This document shows, piece after piece, positions 11,860-24,942 of a DNA stretch of 64,000 nucleotides (its first letter is position 1; every line of letters begins with the position of its first letter). Source of the stretch: Garcia nutans. Its lineage: Eukaryota; Streptophyta; Magnoliopsida; Malpighiales; Euphorbiaceae. The stretch lies in assembly GCA_947685225.1 (NCBI GenBank), contig CANTUV010000007.1:11366501-11430500 (forward strand). The letters run 5' to 3'. Below the pieces are notes generated by a model. That model was not told the DNA's origin. It saw only the letters and a list, made by a program, of their open reading frames with translations, and did not search any database. The position numbers were made by a program, and so were the translations under genes.

Positions 11860-14800
11860 ATGGCGAATCGAGTGAAAGAAGATGAGAAAAATGAAAGAAT
11901 AATTCGGGGGCTTTTGAAGCTTCCTGAGAATCGCAGGTGCATTAACTGTAATAGTCTGGTGAGTGATTTCCATTGTCTTTTCTTCTGGAATTCGAGTGAT
12001 GTAGTCTTTGCATTTCAATGTGCTCATTGTGACAAAGTCAATAATGCACTTTAAACTTGTGAATAACTTGTGAAGCATGAGAAGAAATGAAAATATGTAA
12101 GTGGATCACTATGAATGAGTTTTTTCCTGTACCTAAATAGAATAATTTTATGTCATAGTGATAAATGGTCTTTCACATAGTTATGCTGGATAAAAGTATA
12201 TGAAATAAATATTCTGTAGGAGCGAAATAGAAAAATCATTTGATTTTGTTTGCTTTTTTTTTTTTTGCTATTTACTACAAAATATTTTATGGAGATTCAT
12301 GCATTAATGAGATGGATTTATTTATTAGTTGGTTGTTGCAAATGTATAAATTGGAATCAAGCCATTATTGTGAGGCTTGATAATTTTTATTGATTTCATG
12401 GTTGCTTTGAAGATTATCATTCCTGTATTTTGTTCTTCTATAATTCTTTTTTCTATAAAGTATTAAAGAAAAAAAAATTAAACAGCTAGGTTTTCTTAAT
12501 CCTTAATATTGAATCAGATGAGGTTTCTTAGATCTTGAAGGCCTGAATTTATGCTTATTTGCTAATATGTAGTGATTCCAAGATGTAATGTTGATTATTA
12601 TAGTTCACCATAGCTAACGATTGAAGGGGAGCCTTGGCGCAGCAGTAAGTGCTGTCGCCGTGTGACCTGAGGTCACAGGTTCGAGTCGTGGAAACGGCCT
12701 CTTGCAATTAATTGCAAGGGAAGGCCGCGTGCAAAGACCCAATGGGTCCGACCCTTCTCGGACCCCGCTCATTGCGGGAGCATTCGTGCACCGGGCTGCC
12801 CTTTTTTACCATAGCTAACGATTAACTTAGTTATTAGTTTGATTACATAGATGTGTGATCACATATTTGCGGGATCTGTAAGGAAAATCTGCTTAATTTA
12901 TCTAAAGTTGAAGTGCTTCCATACTGTGCTGAACAAGCCTATCATAGGAAGATGGAATCTTTTTCTTATTCTTATCTGTCACTGACGATTTGAAGAAAAA
13001 TTGAAGTTGTGTTAACCTCTAAATTTATTTAAAAATATTAATAAATTGGTTTTATATTTGCAAATAATGAAAATGGTAGTGCCATGTGCTATCGCACAGG
13101 AGGAACTCTGGCATTTAGTTTGTTATTTAATGCTAATTTATTCTTGGCTGAGCAGGGACCACAGTATGTTTGCACAAATTTCTGGGCATTTGTTTGCACC
13201 AACTGTAGTGGAATACAGTGAGTATGATTATATTTTACATTTTAGCTTCCAATCAGCAGCTTGTCTCTCTATCATCTTATTCTTTTTTGCTCTTGAGAAG
13301 TTCTTCCTTTGTTCTAGCGGAGAGATTACTTTTCCTGACATAACACTTTGAAATGATTTCTAGCCGGGAGTTCACACACCGAGTAAAATCAGTATCAATG
13401 GCTAAATTTACTTCACAAGAAGTTGCTGCTCTTCAAGGAGGAGGAAATAAGGTATGTTACTGCACTTGCAGGTGCCATGGATACCTGCCAAGTGTATTCT
13501 ATGATTTTATCTTGTTTAGTTTCCATCTCAACTGACTTATGTCTTTCATTTGCAGCGTGCGAGGGACATTTATCTTAAAGAATGGGATCCACAGCGTCAG
13601 TCTGCCCCTGATGGCAGGTTGTCTGTGATTTATGCTGTGGTTTACTATATATTTTAACTATGATTGCAGTTCTTATTCATATTTTTGCTGCCAGTAATGT
13701 TGAGAGACTTCGGGACTTTATTAAACATGTTTACGTGGATAGAAGATACACGGGTGAGAAGAACTATGGAAAGCCTCCCAGTGTAAAATTGGTAAGATCA
13801 CCAATTCCCCTATTTTTGTGTTCTCTCCTATTAGAAGCATCTTCTGACTAAATTAAAATATGATGCAGGGTGACAAAGAGGACTCATACCAAGGAGGATC
13901 TCGTAGTCCACCATATGAGGATACGTATGAACGCCGTTACAATGAAATGTCTAGTCCTGGAGGTAGAAGTGATGACAGAAATTCCAGATATGGTTATGAT
14001 GAACAAAGAAGTTCTGGATATGATCAAGAAGGTCGACAATATAATGATTATAGGAGAAGTCCTGCACATCCTGAGATAGTCAATGATTGGCGGCGGGAGG
14101 ATAGATTCGGAAATGGAAAGAGGGGCGATGACCGAAGAGTGTCTGATGGAGATTCTAGGTTTGAAAGCAGATCACCTGAACGACTAAAGGATCCAGAGGC
14201 TTCCAGTACCCCTGTTGTACGGCCTGTAAGAGAAATTTTGGGAGATAATGTAGTGCCTCTTCGAATAAGTGAACCCCCCAAAGCCAATGCAACACGGGCT
14301 GCTGATGGCTCTGCACAGGCACAGGTAGAGCTTATGTGTTCATCCAGTTGCAGATGCAACTATATACTTATATTTTTGTCTTTGCTTCTGTTTTTCTGTT
14401 GTCACTAGCCAAGAGTGGTTTTGCTTGAACTTTTCAGAACCTGTTCAAAACTGTCTTAGGATTAGATGCTTCCAATTCTACATCAAATTACAGGCTTTCA
14501 TTTGATTCACCTAACACAAACAATGTACACTTGATTTGCTGCACTTATGTAGAGGTTCTTTTTTCAGTTCATGTTCTGCATTTCAGTAATTTGACTTAGG
14601 GAAGAGAATTTATTCAACTGGACTTCACTGAAAAAATGAGAACCGAAAATTAAAAATTCAACTTGCCATGGAGTAATTTGTGAACTGTAGGAAACACAGA
14701 GTTCTTCCATGTTTTATATATACAGAGAGTTCAAGTAAAACATGGAAAACTACTTAAATTATAGTCCTAAGCATAGTTGTCAACTAGAAAACATATGAAA

Positions 14801-17800
14801 ATTTGTTTCCAATTTTGTTATTTGGATAACAGATCTAATTTTTCCATAGCCAAGCAAGGCATATCACCAGCAAAAATTGTTCCACTAAACATTAGGAAAA
14901 ACAAGGGAAGAGATGACCTACTCCTTTTTAAATGTTTTTAATATATTGGAAGAGGTGATAAAGAAAATATCATCAAATTTTGTAGAAATGTAGTTTAGAT
15001 AGAGAAATCTTTGTTTTTCCTATTCTTGTCTTTGGTGGTTGTGGGAAGACTGCACTTTCTAAATTAGTTTTTAATGATGAATGAGTAAATAGAATTTAAA
15101 ATTTCAAATGTGATTGTGTTTTAAAGGATTTTTTAATATAAAAATTATTGGTGAAGAAATAATTAATGAGAAACCAGAAATTTAGAAAATTTGAGCAATC
15201 TGGAAATGGAACACTTGCAAACAGCATTGGGGGAAAATTTGGTGCTAAGAAATATTTGCTCATTTTAGATGATGCATGGAGTGAAGATCCCGTGAAACGG
15301 GATCAATCGAAAGCGTTATTGTGTGCAGGTGCCAATAGAAGTAACTATACATAGTAACCGGGTAGCCTCTGTTGTGGGCACTTTCCCTTCATATGTCGCA
15401 TCAAGTCCTTTTCTAGATCAAGGCTTGGCATTGTTTGCTGAATTATCATTTAAAAGAGAGGAGAAAAAGTATCCAAACTTGTTAAACAAAATCTTAAAAA
15501 TACATATAGAGTAATATTTTTAGAGTGAAAAATAAATGGTCTAAAGAAGAATTGACAGACATGCCTAGATGGTCCAATGATTGATATTTTTCCTTGTTAC
15601 AGTATTATTATTGCCATATTAATCTCCTGCCTGATCTTCTAACCTTGAAATAAAGAACACAATAATATGCAAAGAAAATCCAAAACATGAAATTAAAAAA
15701 GAGAAAAAGAAGTAAAAAAAAATTTAACAAAAAAAAAACAATATTAGATAAGAGAGAATGGTATTGATCCACATAAATTTATGAGCAAAGAGGAAACTAG
15801 AATGGTGAAAGGGTAGTTATTGGAAGAGAATAACTGAACGGATAGAATTCAATTTCCTTGTAAAAGATGTTCCTTCTAGTTATTGGGCTCTAGTTGTTGC
15901 AATTTTAAGCCACATATCTAAAACTAAAAGAGCCACATGTCAATAGGTCAATGGCAACCTCGACATTCCTGAACTTTTATTATATATATATGAACAGGGA
16001 GATATGAATTAAATACCAAGCATTGGTGCCTTAAAAAGCTTTTGCTATTTCTAGACTTTTTTGAGGGTCTCCATGACAGCATAAACAGCTTGATTTACTT
16101 GAGGCCAGTTACCTGGCATCTCTTGAATTGACTTGCTTTAGCAAAGCCTTGACGCAGGCATGTTCCAAAAGGAAAAGGAATGCTAGAATACTATCTAATG
16201 CCTATTATTGAATTAACACTACATGAGAATACTGTTTGTCTCCATGATCCACCATGTATAATATTGGAGAAATGGCTCCAAGATGAAAAACTCGAGCTAT
16301 AATTCAATTTGTTTATTTTTTGGCTTCATGATTTAATTTGATAATGCTCGTAAAAGTAATTTGCTCAGTTTGATTTTTTAGTGGTTTAGTTAATCATTTG
16401 TATCTCTGTCCCCCTTCACCCTTCCGTTGCACCCGAAAAGTTCATTTGAATTGAGCAATTTGTTCATCATCATATCTTCTTGCTGTGAAAAGATCTCATG
16501 TGTTATGCTAATTGTTGCATTTTGGTCTCTGTTGTTATATAAGGATTCTACAGTTAGCAAATTCTTTCATTTCATGCCTCTTTCTTTTAAATATATTTTA
16601 ATGTGTATCTCTCTTGGTCTCACTCTATGGGTGTTGGAAGTAATGCAAAAATTTACATTTATATTTTTCATGTTATTTTACTAAATTGGTTGCTATTAGT
16701 TAGTAATGTCTCCTAACCATTTGTTAATGGGTCAGTGATCTTCGAAGATGTGAATAGCAAAGTCTGTGTGGGTGTAACTTGTTAATCTTGTAGGCTTCTC
16801 CACCTTATTGAGATGTATATAAAGTATTGTTGCTTATGAGTATTACAATTAAATAAAAAATCCTCTCTTTTTTCTCTTTATGTTCTCTTCAAACACTGGG
16901 TTGGTGGAGGAAACACATTGTCTCACAATGTTGCATTTAATTGCAGAGGACTGCATCTTCTAGTAGCCTGGGGTCCACCAATGGAAATCCAACGGAGGTT
17001 AAAGTGGAGACTGCTGTCAGCTTAATTGATTTTGATGCTGATCCTGAACCACCTCCTGTTAATACTGCTGTTCCTCAAGTACAACAAACAACTGTGTCTC
17101 AGTCCATTGCACAACCAGCAAGTACAGCCAATGACAACAATTGGGCTTCTTTTGATTTTGCCCCTGAGGTTAAAGTATCTCAAGCTTCACCAAATGCAAA
17201 TCCATTGGAATCTGTTCTCTCACAATTGTCAGTGACAGTATCTGTACCTGGTCAAGTGTCTGGGATGCCAAGTGTTTCTAGTGCTCCAGTAGTTGCATCT
17301 GTGGGCAATGCTGTAAATTTACCAAGTACCACTGCTTCACAGGTTGTGGCAGCAGGGAATGCACATATATTGCCTTTAAACACTGGTGCTTCTGGAGTGG
17401 CACCTGCTAATACCATGTCAACATTTCCTTCTGGGGATGTTTCAAGAGCTGCCCCTGGATTGATGCCTTCTATGCCTGTCAATGGTGGTAATTCCTTTGT
17501 CAAAGTTAATGAGGCAGGGCAATGGCCTAGCACGCAGCAGCAGCAACAGTTTCTATTTCCTGCTTCCAGTAGTCAGTCTACTGCTCAACAATATAGACCA
17601 CCATTTGATGGAGCTTCAGGCAATCAGGTAGAGTGGTTTTCTAGAAATTAGTATTTAATCTATGCAATCTGTATAGTACTTGTTTATGTTGTTGCTTCTG
17701 TTGCCTTTTGTCAGCCATGGAATATGTCAGTGGCCCCTAACATGCAACCAGCTTTGAGTACATCATCTGTTGGAGCCCATCAAGTTGTATCTGCACCTGC

Positions 17801-19813
17801 CCCAGGGGTTGCTTCCGTTAGTGTATCACAACCTCAGGCTGTGGAAGTAAAATCAAGTGGAAGAAAAGAACTGCCTGCGGTAATGGAGCTAATGGTGATC
17901 AATATTTTGAAGGGATTATATCTAATAATGACTGACTCTGGTACTTCTGAATTATGTGCAGGATCTTTTTACTGCTACCAATTCATATTTCCCTGCAGTA
18001 GTTCCAGGATGGCAAACTGGTCCACCCCGTGGTATGGGGTTCGCTATGCAATATAGTAATGCTGCATTGGTGTGTTTATCTACTGACCATATTGAGTCAA
18101 TTAGTTTATACTGTCATTTGTATGTTTCATTTCTGGTCATATTACTTAAAATTGTAAATTTGTTTATTGCAGCCCATGCCAACCTTTGTCCCGCCACCTA
18201 AGTCGACAAATCCATTTGATTTCAATGAGTCATCTCCAGCGCAAGTCCAGCAGGTATGCGATTAATTCATTTAATCTAAAATGCATTTATCAAGTTTTTT
18301 ATTGTTTGATCCTCGTTATTCAACTTCCTGGGTCTTGTTTGATTCATTCCTTCTGCCATGATATTTTGCTTGAAAAAGTTTGGAAGAAGTTGCTGACAAA
18401 AACCATTGGCAAAGCCATGAAAATTAAATATCAAAACAACTTGGTAGTATGACTGTTGGCATGGGTAAATCTGTGAATAGACCAATATAGATCTGCAATG
18501 GATTTACATGAAGCTCTATTACTTCTGGGAGGATATAGTAACTGAACTTTTCAGATAGGAAGAGAGCCCAATTGCTTGGTTTGAGAGTATTGGTTGAAAC
18601 TATAATCTAAATCTCATTGATTTGTTCTTTTTTTCTGTTTTCACAATGTGTTCCTTATGATACAGTTTCCTTCCATGGCATCCTTGCATACTGCTCTCCC
18701 AAATATACCACCATCTTCAGGCTTACAACGTACTTCCAGTCTTGGGACTCCTGCATCGACATGGATGCCGTCCCAGTCATTGCCTTACCCATCAGCATTG
18801 CCTCCTCAGCCACCATATCATGCGTCTGCTATACCTCCAAGTAAAATTACATCTTTGATTTGCTTTCCAAATTCTCCTTTTTTTTTTTTCTCATCTTTCA
18901 ATATCTTCACTGAATTCTGTCTATGGCTTAATTTTGCTTTGAAATCCTAGGGTCACATATGGCACAAGTATCAAGTAACATGCTGTTTTCTGGGTAAGTA
19001 TACATTAGGTGCAGTTTGTATTTAGATGGTATTTGAAAGCATCCTTCCTACTACTGGCTCTCTTTTCCCTTTCGGCATACTAATCCTTCTACACTACATT
19101 TGGATGTAACTTTTCTTTATGTTCTATAATTCAATTGTACATTTTTGCTTATTTTGTCGCAAAACCAAGTAATAAATGTACTATCTTATTACAAATGTGA
19201 TTTTGATTGTCTATGTTTTTGGATAGTTGGACTTTGTTGGACTGTTGACTGGAACCTAAAATTATTATGTAATCCTAAGAGCTCTTCTGGTTTTTGGAAT
19301 AGTGAGGAATAGGATTGGAATAGAATTCTTAGCTTTGGTTCCAATTTAATTGTGGAATTCTTATTCCATGGCTTAGCAAATTTATAATCACTTTTTTTTT
19401 GCTGAACTTTCAAATATATAATAATTTTCTATGTATAGTATATTTCCAAACTTGCGAAGTTTGAATTTTGTAAAGAGCAAGGAATAATCATTTCTTTCCA
19501 AGGAATAGTTCTATTCTTTCTATATTCTAATCACAAACCAAATGAGTCTTAAATATTAAATATGCCACTTCAATTGTTGAGTTATGGCGACCACTGTTTG
19601 AGAATGATCTGATGATTTATTGGCTGAGCTGTTTATGTGCGGCTAATTTATCTTTTTTTCTGGTCAAAATTTTACAGGCAACAGGTAGGCGGCTTCAGCA
19701 CTGAGGGAGCTGCTTTTGGTGCCATAAATATGGATCAACAGTTGGCTGGTAGATTCTCAGCCCCAGCTACCCCTTCACATTTCTCTTCTGTTGGAGGGAA
19801 CCCTTTTGGATGA
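11860..19813 (+). CDS. AGD14: ADP-ribosylation factor GTPase-activating protein, AGD14 type
   Basis: Thirteen coding exons splice in frame to 750 residues: 11860-11958, 13156-13217, 13364-13451, 13556-13617, 13695-13791, 13869-14324, 16947-17627, 17715-17879, 17962-18069, 18173-18253, 18666-18840, 18951-18993, 19678-19813. All junctions are GT..AG. The N-terminal ~130 residues are an ArfGAP domain: zinc-binding Cys27, Cys30, Cys47 and Cys50 (C-x2-C-x16-C-x2-C) and the arginine finger Arg55 in GIHREFTHRVKS. Known role of the family: it stimulates GTP hydrolysis on Arf GTPases in vesicle traffic. Residues ~137-290 are charged and rich in R, S, D and Y; the rest is low-complexity S/A/P/Q sequence with a short glutamine run. 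Two NPF motifs, TNPFDF near residue 613 and NPFG at the very C-terminus, would suit EH-domain binding. It is somewhat longer than Arabidopsis AGD14 as I recall it. It is convergent with the SERINC gene. Confidence 0.93.
11959..13155 (+). other. Intron 1 of the ArfGAP gene, with a SINE
   Basis: The intron has GTGAGT and GAGCAG boundaries and splits the zinc finger between Leu33 and Gly34. Apart from the SINE at 12623-12807 it is ordinary T-rich intron sequence. Confidence 0.85.
12623..12807 (+). mobile_element. Au-type SINE with target duplication
   Basis: The element starts gaaggggagccttggcgcag and has a tRNA-like A box (tggcgcagcagtaag) and B box (ggttcgagtc). It ends ccgggctgcccttttttt-like in a short T run, all hallmarks of the plant Au SINE family. 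A 16 bp direct repeat, accatagctaacgatt, flanks it exactly (12607-12622 and 12808-12823). About 185 bp, near full length, in the sense orientation of the host gene. SINEs of this kind are transcribed by RNA polymerase III and mobilised by LINE proteins. Confidence 0.93.
14325..16946 (+). other. Intron 6 of the ArfGAP gene (2.6 kb)
   Basis: By far the longest intron of the gene, bounded by CAG|GTAGAG and TTGCAG. It contains the NB-ARC pseudogene fragment at 14990-15520; the remainder shows no further gene. The adjacent exons encode low-complexity sequence, so the domain structure is not disturbed. Confidence 0.85.
14990..15520 (+). pseudogene. NB-ARC (CNL-type disease-resistance) gene fragment
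   Basis: In shifting frames the + strand encodes a P-loop at about 15031-15054 (FGGCGKTA). Next comes a kinase-2 motif in the frame 15166-15351 (KKYLLILDDAWSED), then RSNYT/HSNRVASVVGT-like sequence matching the RNBS-B region, and SLALF-type and FKREEKKYPNL-like sequence beyond it. This order matches the middle of the nucleotide-binding domain of coiled-coil NBS-LRR proteins, which bind ATP in plant immune receptors. Stops and frame changes after the P-loop, at 15351 and at 15512, make it non-functional. Neither an N-terminal coiled coil nor LRRs are visible, so only the nucleotide-binding core was captured or survives. It lies on the same strand as the host gene. Confidence 0.8.
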
Positions 19814-20330
19814 ATGTGAACAAAATTCATCCCCGACCTTATTTTTAAAGGAAGCATTAACTTGCTGCTTCCTCCAAATTGCTGGGTGGAAAAAGTTCTA
19901 TTCTTTTACTTAAATCATCCACAGCTAAATTAAAGAATGCCTGTGTTTTTCAAGTTAGAAAATGTTCATAGCAGCCTGAAAATTATTTGGGGAGAGAGAG
20001 AGAGCGCAATATAATTTAGAAGGGTAGACTACTTCATGGGGAATAGGTTTATTTTTTCATGTGCCTCTCATGTCTGATGGTGGCATTTGTATTTTTCATT
20101 GAGTGATGTATGTATTACCTAGTATCCTTAGAACTTGTATCATTTTTGTGTGTTGCCTGCTGCTCCTAAAGTCAAGTCATTTTCCCCACCTCTTCCATGT
20201 ATGATTTTGCAAATTTCTTCATCTTGTGTTGAGCAGTTCGAGTCGGTGAAAAGCTTGTGAATTAGTCATTACAGTTGAGTACAGTTTGTATCCATATATT
20301 GTTTGAACAGTGAGATTTATTTTTTAATCT
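19814..20330 (+). other. Probable 3' UTR of the ArfGAP gene
   Basis: Sequence after the TGA is T-rich with a purine run at 19991-20005, and has no coding features. The polyadenylation site cannot be fixed; several near-consensus A-rich signals occur before 20330. Confidence 0.4.
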
Positions 20331-21259
20331 TTCTAATTACGTTTTGGTATTTGGGAAAATTGAATCCCATTTTAATGGGTCTTGGCATGAATGGGTGTCT
20401 TTACAGTTTATAAAGGGAAATTAGACCACGGCGATCCGTATATTTGAATTATTTATCTCTTGCCCTTTTTTTTTCCTTATCTAAATTGTTGATGATGTCA
20501 ACCTTTCTTTCCCTTCGACTAAACAGACTTAGCCTATCATCTGCTGTAATGTGAGGCTTAAAGTTATTCGTCGCCTGATATTTCAAAGCATTATATTTCG
20601 TTGCCAAGTTTTGAAATAGCCTTTTGGCATCATGGCAGGATTTGATATCCTTGCGTTTTTCTTCCCCTCTTCTCAGAGATGTAACTAAAAGAAGCGTAAC
20701 TTGTCCATCTGGGTTTACAAATTGGATTCAAAGAAATAAGGTTGTCTATTTCTATTTTTGATTTTTTTGGCCTTCTCTAAGAGATTGTTCTCAAATTCTT
20801 GATGAATTAAGTCGGACGGTTCTATAGCCAACAATTACAGCAAGAGGGATACGAAGCTTTGAAGATCTAGCAAGTATAATCCACTCAATTGTACAATATA
20901 TATTTTTAGAAATATTATATTATTAGCATATCTGGCGTGGTTTACTAAACATACATTCTGTAGTAGGTGTATATGCACAGATTGCACTTTGCATTCCCTA
21001 GTAATTTGAATTATATTGAATTGATTTCTTTTTTCCTCTGTGTTCATTCAGAAGATTGGATTAAAAGTTCACAACAACAAAAGAATTAATAAGAATAGAT
21101 CTGATCGGTGCGTAAGCCGTGTTCCTTTGGCGCCAAGTCTTTCAACTTTCTAGTGTACGCCATAATCTGTAACATTATCTTCTGCCTGAAACTGTTTTTA
21201 TATGCCAGATGATAGAAAGCAATCATAAAACCCGTTAGAGGTTTTAAAATAAAAATGCC
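20331..21259. other. Intergenic spacer between convergent genes
   Basis: No ORF with a recognisable domain, tRNA or repeat is seen. The right part, up to 21259, should include the 3' UTR of the - strand SERINC gene. Confidence 0.5.
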
Positions 21260-23976
21260 CTATGTGGATTCTGCATTTCGTCTCCACTTCAGGATGATTG
21301 GAGCCACCAGCATCCACACTGCAATTTCAATTTTTTTTTCCAATCAGTATAGACTTGACAACAAAAACTGATTAACTAACCATTTTAAAAATTACAATTT
21401 AATATATTACTTCTTAAAGATTAAAAAAGTAAAAAAAATCAAACCAACTAAACTTGAATCAATTATTGAACCGATTTCCAATTAAACTAATATGAAGATC
21501 AGTGCAGCATTAATTCTATAGTGAAAACTTTGTTCTTTTTAATCAAGAAAAAATAGCGAGTACTTACAGTAAACACAAACTGCCAACCATTCATTTACTA
21601 CTCTGACCCATGTGCTGGTCCAGCCCACATCAATTGTCCACCTACAGAAATACAAGATCAAATATTAAGCCAATTGTCCTGTTTAGCAAGATCACAAGTC
21701 ATTTTCAGGATCAAATATTACTAAAATACAAGCTCTAATATAAATAAAGATATTGGTAATAGAAAGTACTACTTTTGCATGGCGTGATGAGTATTCCATC
21801 CAATGAGTAGCATTGCAAAGTACATAGCTCCAGTGGCAAACACAAAGTGAAAGAAGCCATAACCATATGGAACCTCATCTTCAGTCTCCTTTTCACTCGT
21901 TCTGAACTGCAACCATTTGTTAGACACTTCATTTATTATTATTTTTGAATCCTGAAAATGGAGAGTAATTATTAATTAGAAGTTCAGTTGCAAACCTGGA
22001 AACATTGCGAATCAATGCCTGTAGAAAATGTTGCAATAACAATTGCAAGTAGAGCAACAACAAAGCTCTGTCAACATAAGAAAGTTACTTTATTTCATTA
22101 TACATATGTGATTAGAGAAAGTATACATATGGCGTTCAGAATACTTGAGAAATATCTTGCAAATTTAAGGGTTAAGTTATTACTATAATAGTAAGCCAAT
22201 CTGTTCTCTTTGAAGCTTCAGCTTTCCTGTTGCAACTTTCACCTGCTGGTTCGCTGCAAACACCATAAAGATTATAATTCAACAATTTAGCATTTTCCTC
22301 CTAATTTTAAAAATTTTCCACCGATCCACACCTTCTAATCGCACACCAGCAGAGGAACACCACATAAAGGCCCATGAGCCCTGGAGTCAAGAAGCCGCCA
22401 TTTACCTGTTTGAGGTAAAAAAAATGTTAGTTAGCCTTTGATCATTAGCTGAATATCTGCTTCATTGTTCAAGAAACCAACATTTCCAAGTCTTGAAAAT
22501 CCCTTTTTTTTTAAAATATTCTTGTTTCCCAAGAATTTCGGATGCATCGAAACAGTATACTAAGATGGAAGCAAGTGATGATTAGTTAATACTTACTTTG
22601 CGGTGAAGAGAGATGCTAGTCATGAGTTGTAGGAGTACAAGTGTCCAGGTGATGAAGAAAATGTTAAGGACACATGATGGCTCTGGTGCATACCAAATGT
22701 ACATCAATATGATCCCTACTATGCATATAACATATGCAATAGTTGCACTTAGAATCACATGGATGTGGCTGCATTTAAAAAATTTTTACCCACAAAAGAT
22801 AAGTGCTCTAATCATTATATAGGATAAATACTTAGCCAAAAAAAAAAAAGAAATTAATTACCATCTTTCTGCATATTTATCATATAGACAGCAATCATTC
22901 AGCCATGTGATAAAACTGATGATACTTATTAGCTGAATGAGAAGAAACACCCTGAAAAATTATTATTTATTGTCAAATATTAAAACAAACGGATGAAAGA
23001 AACTAACACTAATTATTATAAAAAAAAAGCAAACAATTAACATGCTTGAATTCTGGCCAGGATGCAATTTATAGAAATCGTCATTAACATAATTACCCAG
23101 CACCAAAATGTGCAATTTCCCCTGCAAAATGAAGTGATCAATCAGTATTTCGCAAAAGGAAAAAATTGAAGAGTTACATATAAATGAGAAATATGAGTAA
23201 TAGAACTAACCGTAAAGGCGAATAAATGTAGAAGGAATCAAAAAGGTCATGATTGTTAATGCAATCCAAAGAACAATCTTTGCAGACCACCATCCAGAAT
23301 GCCATGCATCTCTAGGATCATGGAACTTTGAAGTACCAACACTTGATAGAAACATTATCATGAAAAATACCTATCATCAATAGCTTTATTAAGGAACAAC
23401 ACTTCATACCCATATTTTTGAATATCAAGATACATACGTTACTATATATGTATTTGTTAATCAAACTACAATTAGATTCCAACTTGCAACATCGTCTGCA
23501 GATGATTTCAGTATTATTAATTTTCTTTTTTCTTCTTATTACCATGTCAGCTTTGACTAACTGTGCAAAGTGGCAGAAAATTTAACAGTTGGAAATGAGA
23601 TATTGAAAGGATACAAAACATCCCAAGCTTACACGCAGGACTCCTTCAGTACCCAAACAGTCAGATTTACCAGCGCAAACCCTCAGTCCTGCATCCACAG
23701 TTTCACACTCAAAATCACACACTTGCCATAATATCCAAGAAATGATTAAAATATATAAGTACAAGTAATAATCTTACTTTCCATTTCAGAGAAAGCACCA
23801 CGGCTATAGTCACGAGCAGCCCAAGCAAGAAGATTGGCAAAAAGAAAGATCAAAGCATAAACATATCTAGCCATCCATGGATTATTCCCATTTCTGAATT
23901 GACCAAACCATGAAGGGTCCTTCAATATTGCTGCATGCCTTTCACTTCTGCTAATGTTATTTGTACCAGTTTCCAT
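21260..23976 (-). CDS. SERINC-domain membrane protein (serine incorporator family)
   Basis: Twelve coding exons on the - strand splice in frame to 400 residues: 23778-23976, 23615-23688, 23211-23370, 23097-23121, 22862-22951, 22597-22768, 22332-22405, 22184-22253, 21996-22067, 21773-21906, 21568-21641, 21260-21318. All introns are GT..AG; one exon is only 25 bp. The protein has family landmarks: NPWMARYVY and RDYSRGAF near the N-terminus, a cysteine-containing loop (CAGKSDCLG) and EGVLRVSLGCF. Further on come WHSGWW, ITWLNDCC, MYIWYAPEPSC and GLMGLYVVFLCWCAIRSEP, with VPYGYGFFHFVF and IGWNT near the end. About ten hydrophobic segments are visible. The family was named for incorporation of serine into membrane lipids in yeast and animals; the function of plant members is not established. 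Length matches plant homologues. No break is seen. Confidence 0.93.
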
Positions 23977-24942
23977 TCTCCTTCATTACACAAACACAGG
24001 AGCAGCTTCAAAGTCTTGTAGTTCTAGAGGATCGGTTTCATAACTTCAATAGTATTTTCTTTGGCCACCTACAATTAGTTTAACATTAATTACTACAATC
24101 AGCATCATCTGTCACATGAGGAATAAGATTCCATCAGCGTCTGTTACTACCTAAATGTGAAAAATAAAAGTTAATGTTTTTTAAATTAAATCAATTAATT
24201 TCAAGCTAGTCAAAAAAGGCCTGTATATATATGACTTAAATTAGACAGTTTTAACTGGTTGGAATCCACTAATGTTTGTTTTTTAAAGAAAATTTATACA
24301 GAGAAATACATTTTCTGTGAAGATTTCATCACTTACTGAAAGTCAGTGATCCTAACAAGAATAGATTGTTGAGAATAAGCTCCAGTAATTAATTGCATAT
24401 GATAATAACTATCCCAAATTATAATATTTTCTTTTCTTTTCGTTTCTTTTCATATGAAAAGTTTTAAGGGTATTGCAGAATGTGAATCTTTCCAGTGACT
24501 ATCCTTCATCTACCGGCTCTATTTTAATCTTTCTTGTGTGCACTTTGTACTTGTTGATTAGTTTTTTTTTTCTTTCTTTTAATAAAATTTTACTATTTTT
24601 TATATATTATTTGGTAGTCTCAGTGTGGTGTAGTAATATTTGATATTACTAAAAATAATATATATTTAAAAATACAGTATAGTATAACATAATTAAGTAA
24701 AAATATTTTTACTTAATTTGATAATATTTTAAAGATTTTAATATTGTTATAGAGATGAAAATTTACTTAGTAGTATATATTTGATATTTAAAAATATTAT
24801 TTTAATTATATTTAAAAGATAAAACTATAAAATTATTAAATTAATAATTAAAAAAATTAATAATTTTTAAATTATTATGAGATTATCATTAAAAATTATA
24901 TTATCTAAAAATTAAAAATCAAAATAAATAAAAATTAAATCA

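Noticed and set aside
12623..12720. tRNA gene
   Set aside because: A and B boxes are present, but the unit has SINE length, a T-run end and a target duplication, with no acceptor stem or anticodon arm.
15166..15351. Functional small NBS protein
   Set aside because: Truncated on both sides by stops and frameshifts, and lacks most of the domain.
16427..16684. Possible extra exon in ArfGAP intron 6
   Set aside because: Hydrophobic low-complexity frame with no homology to the family; exons 6 and 7 already join in frame.
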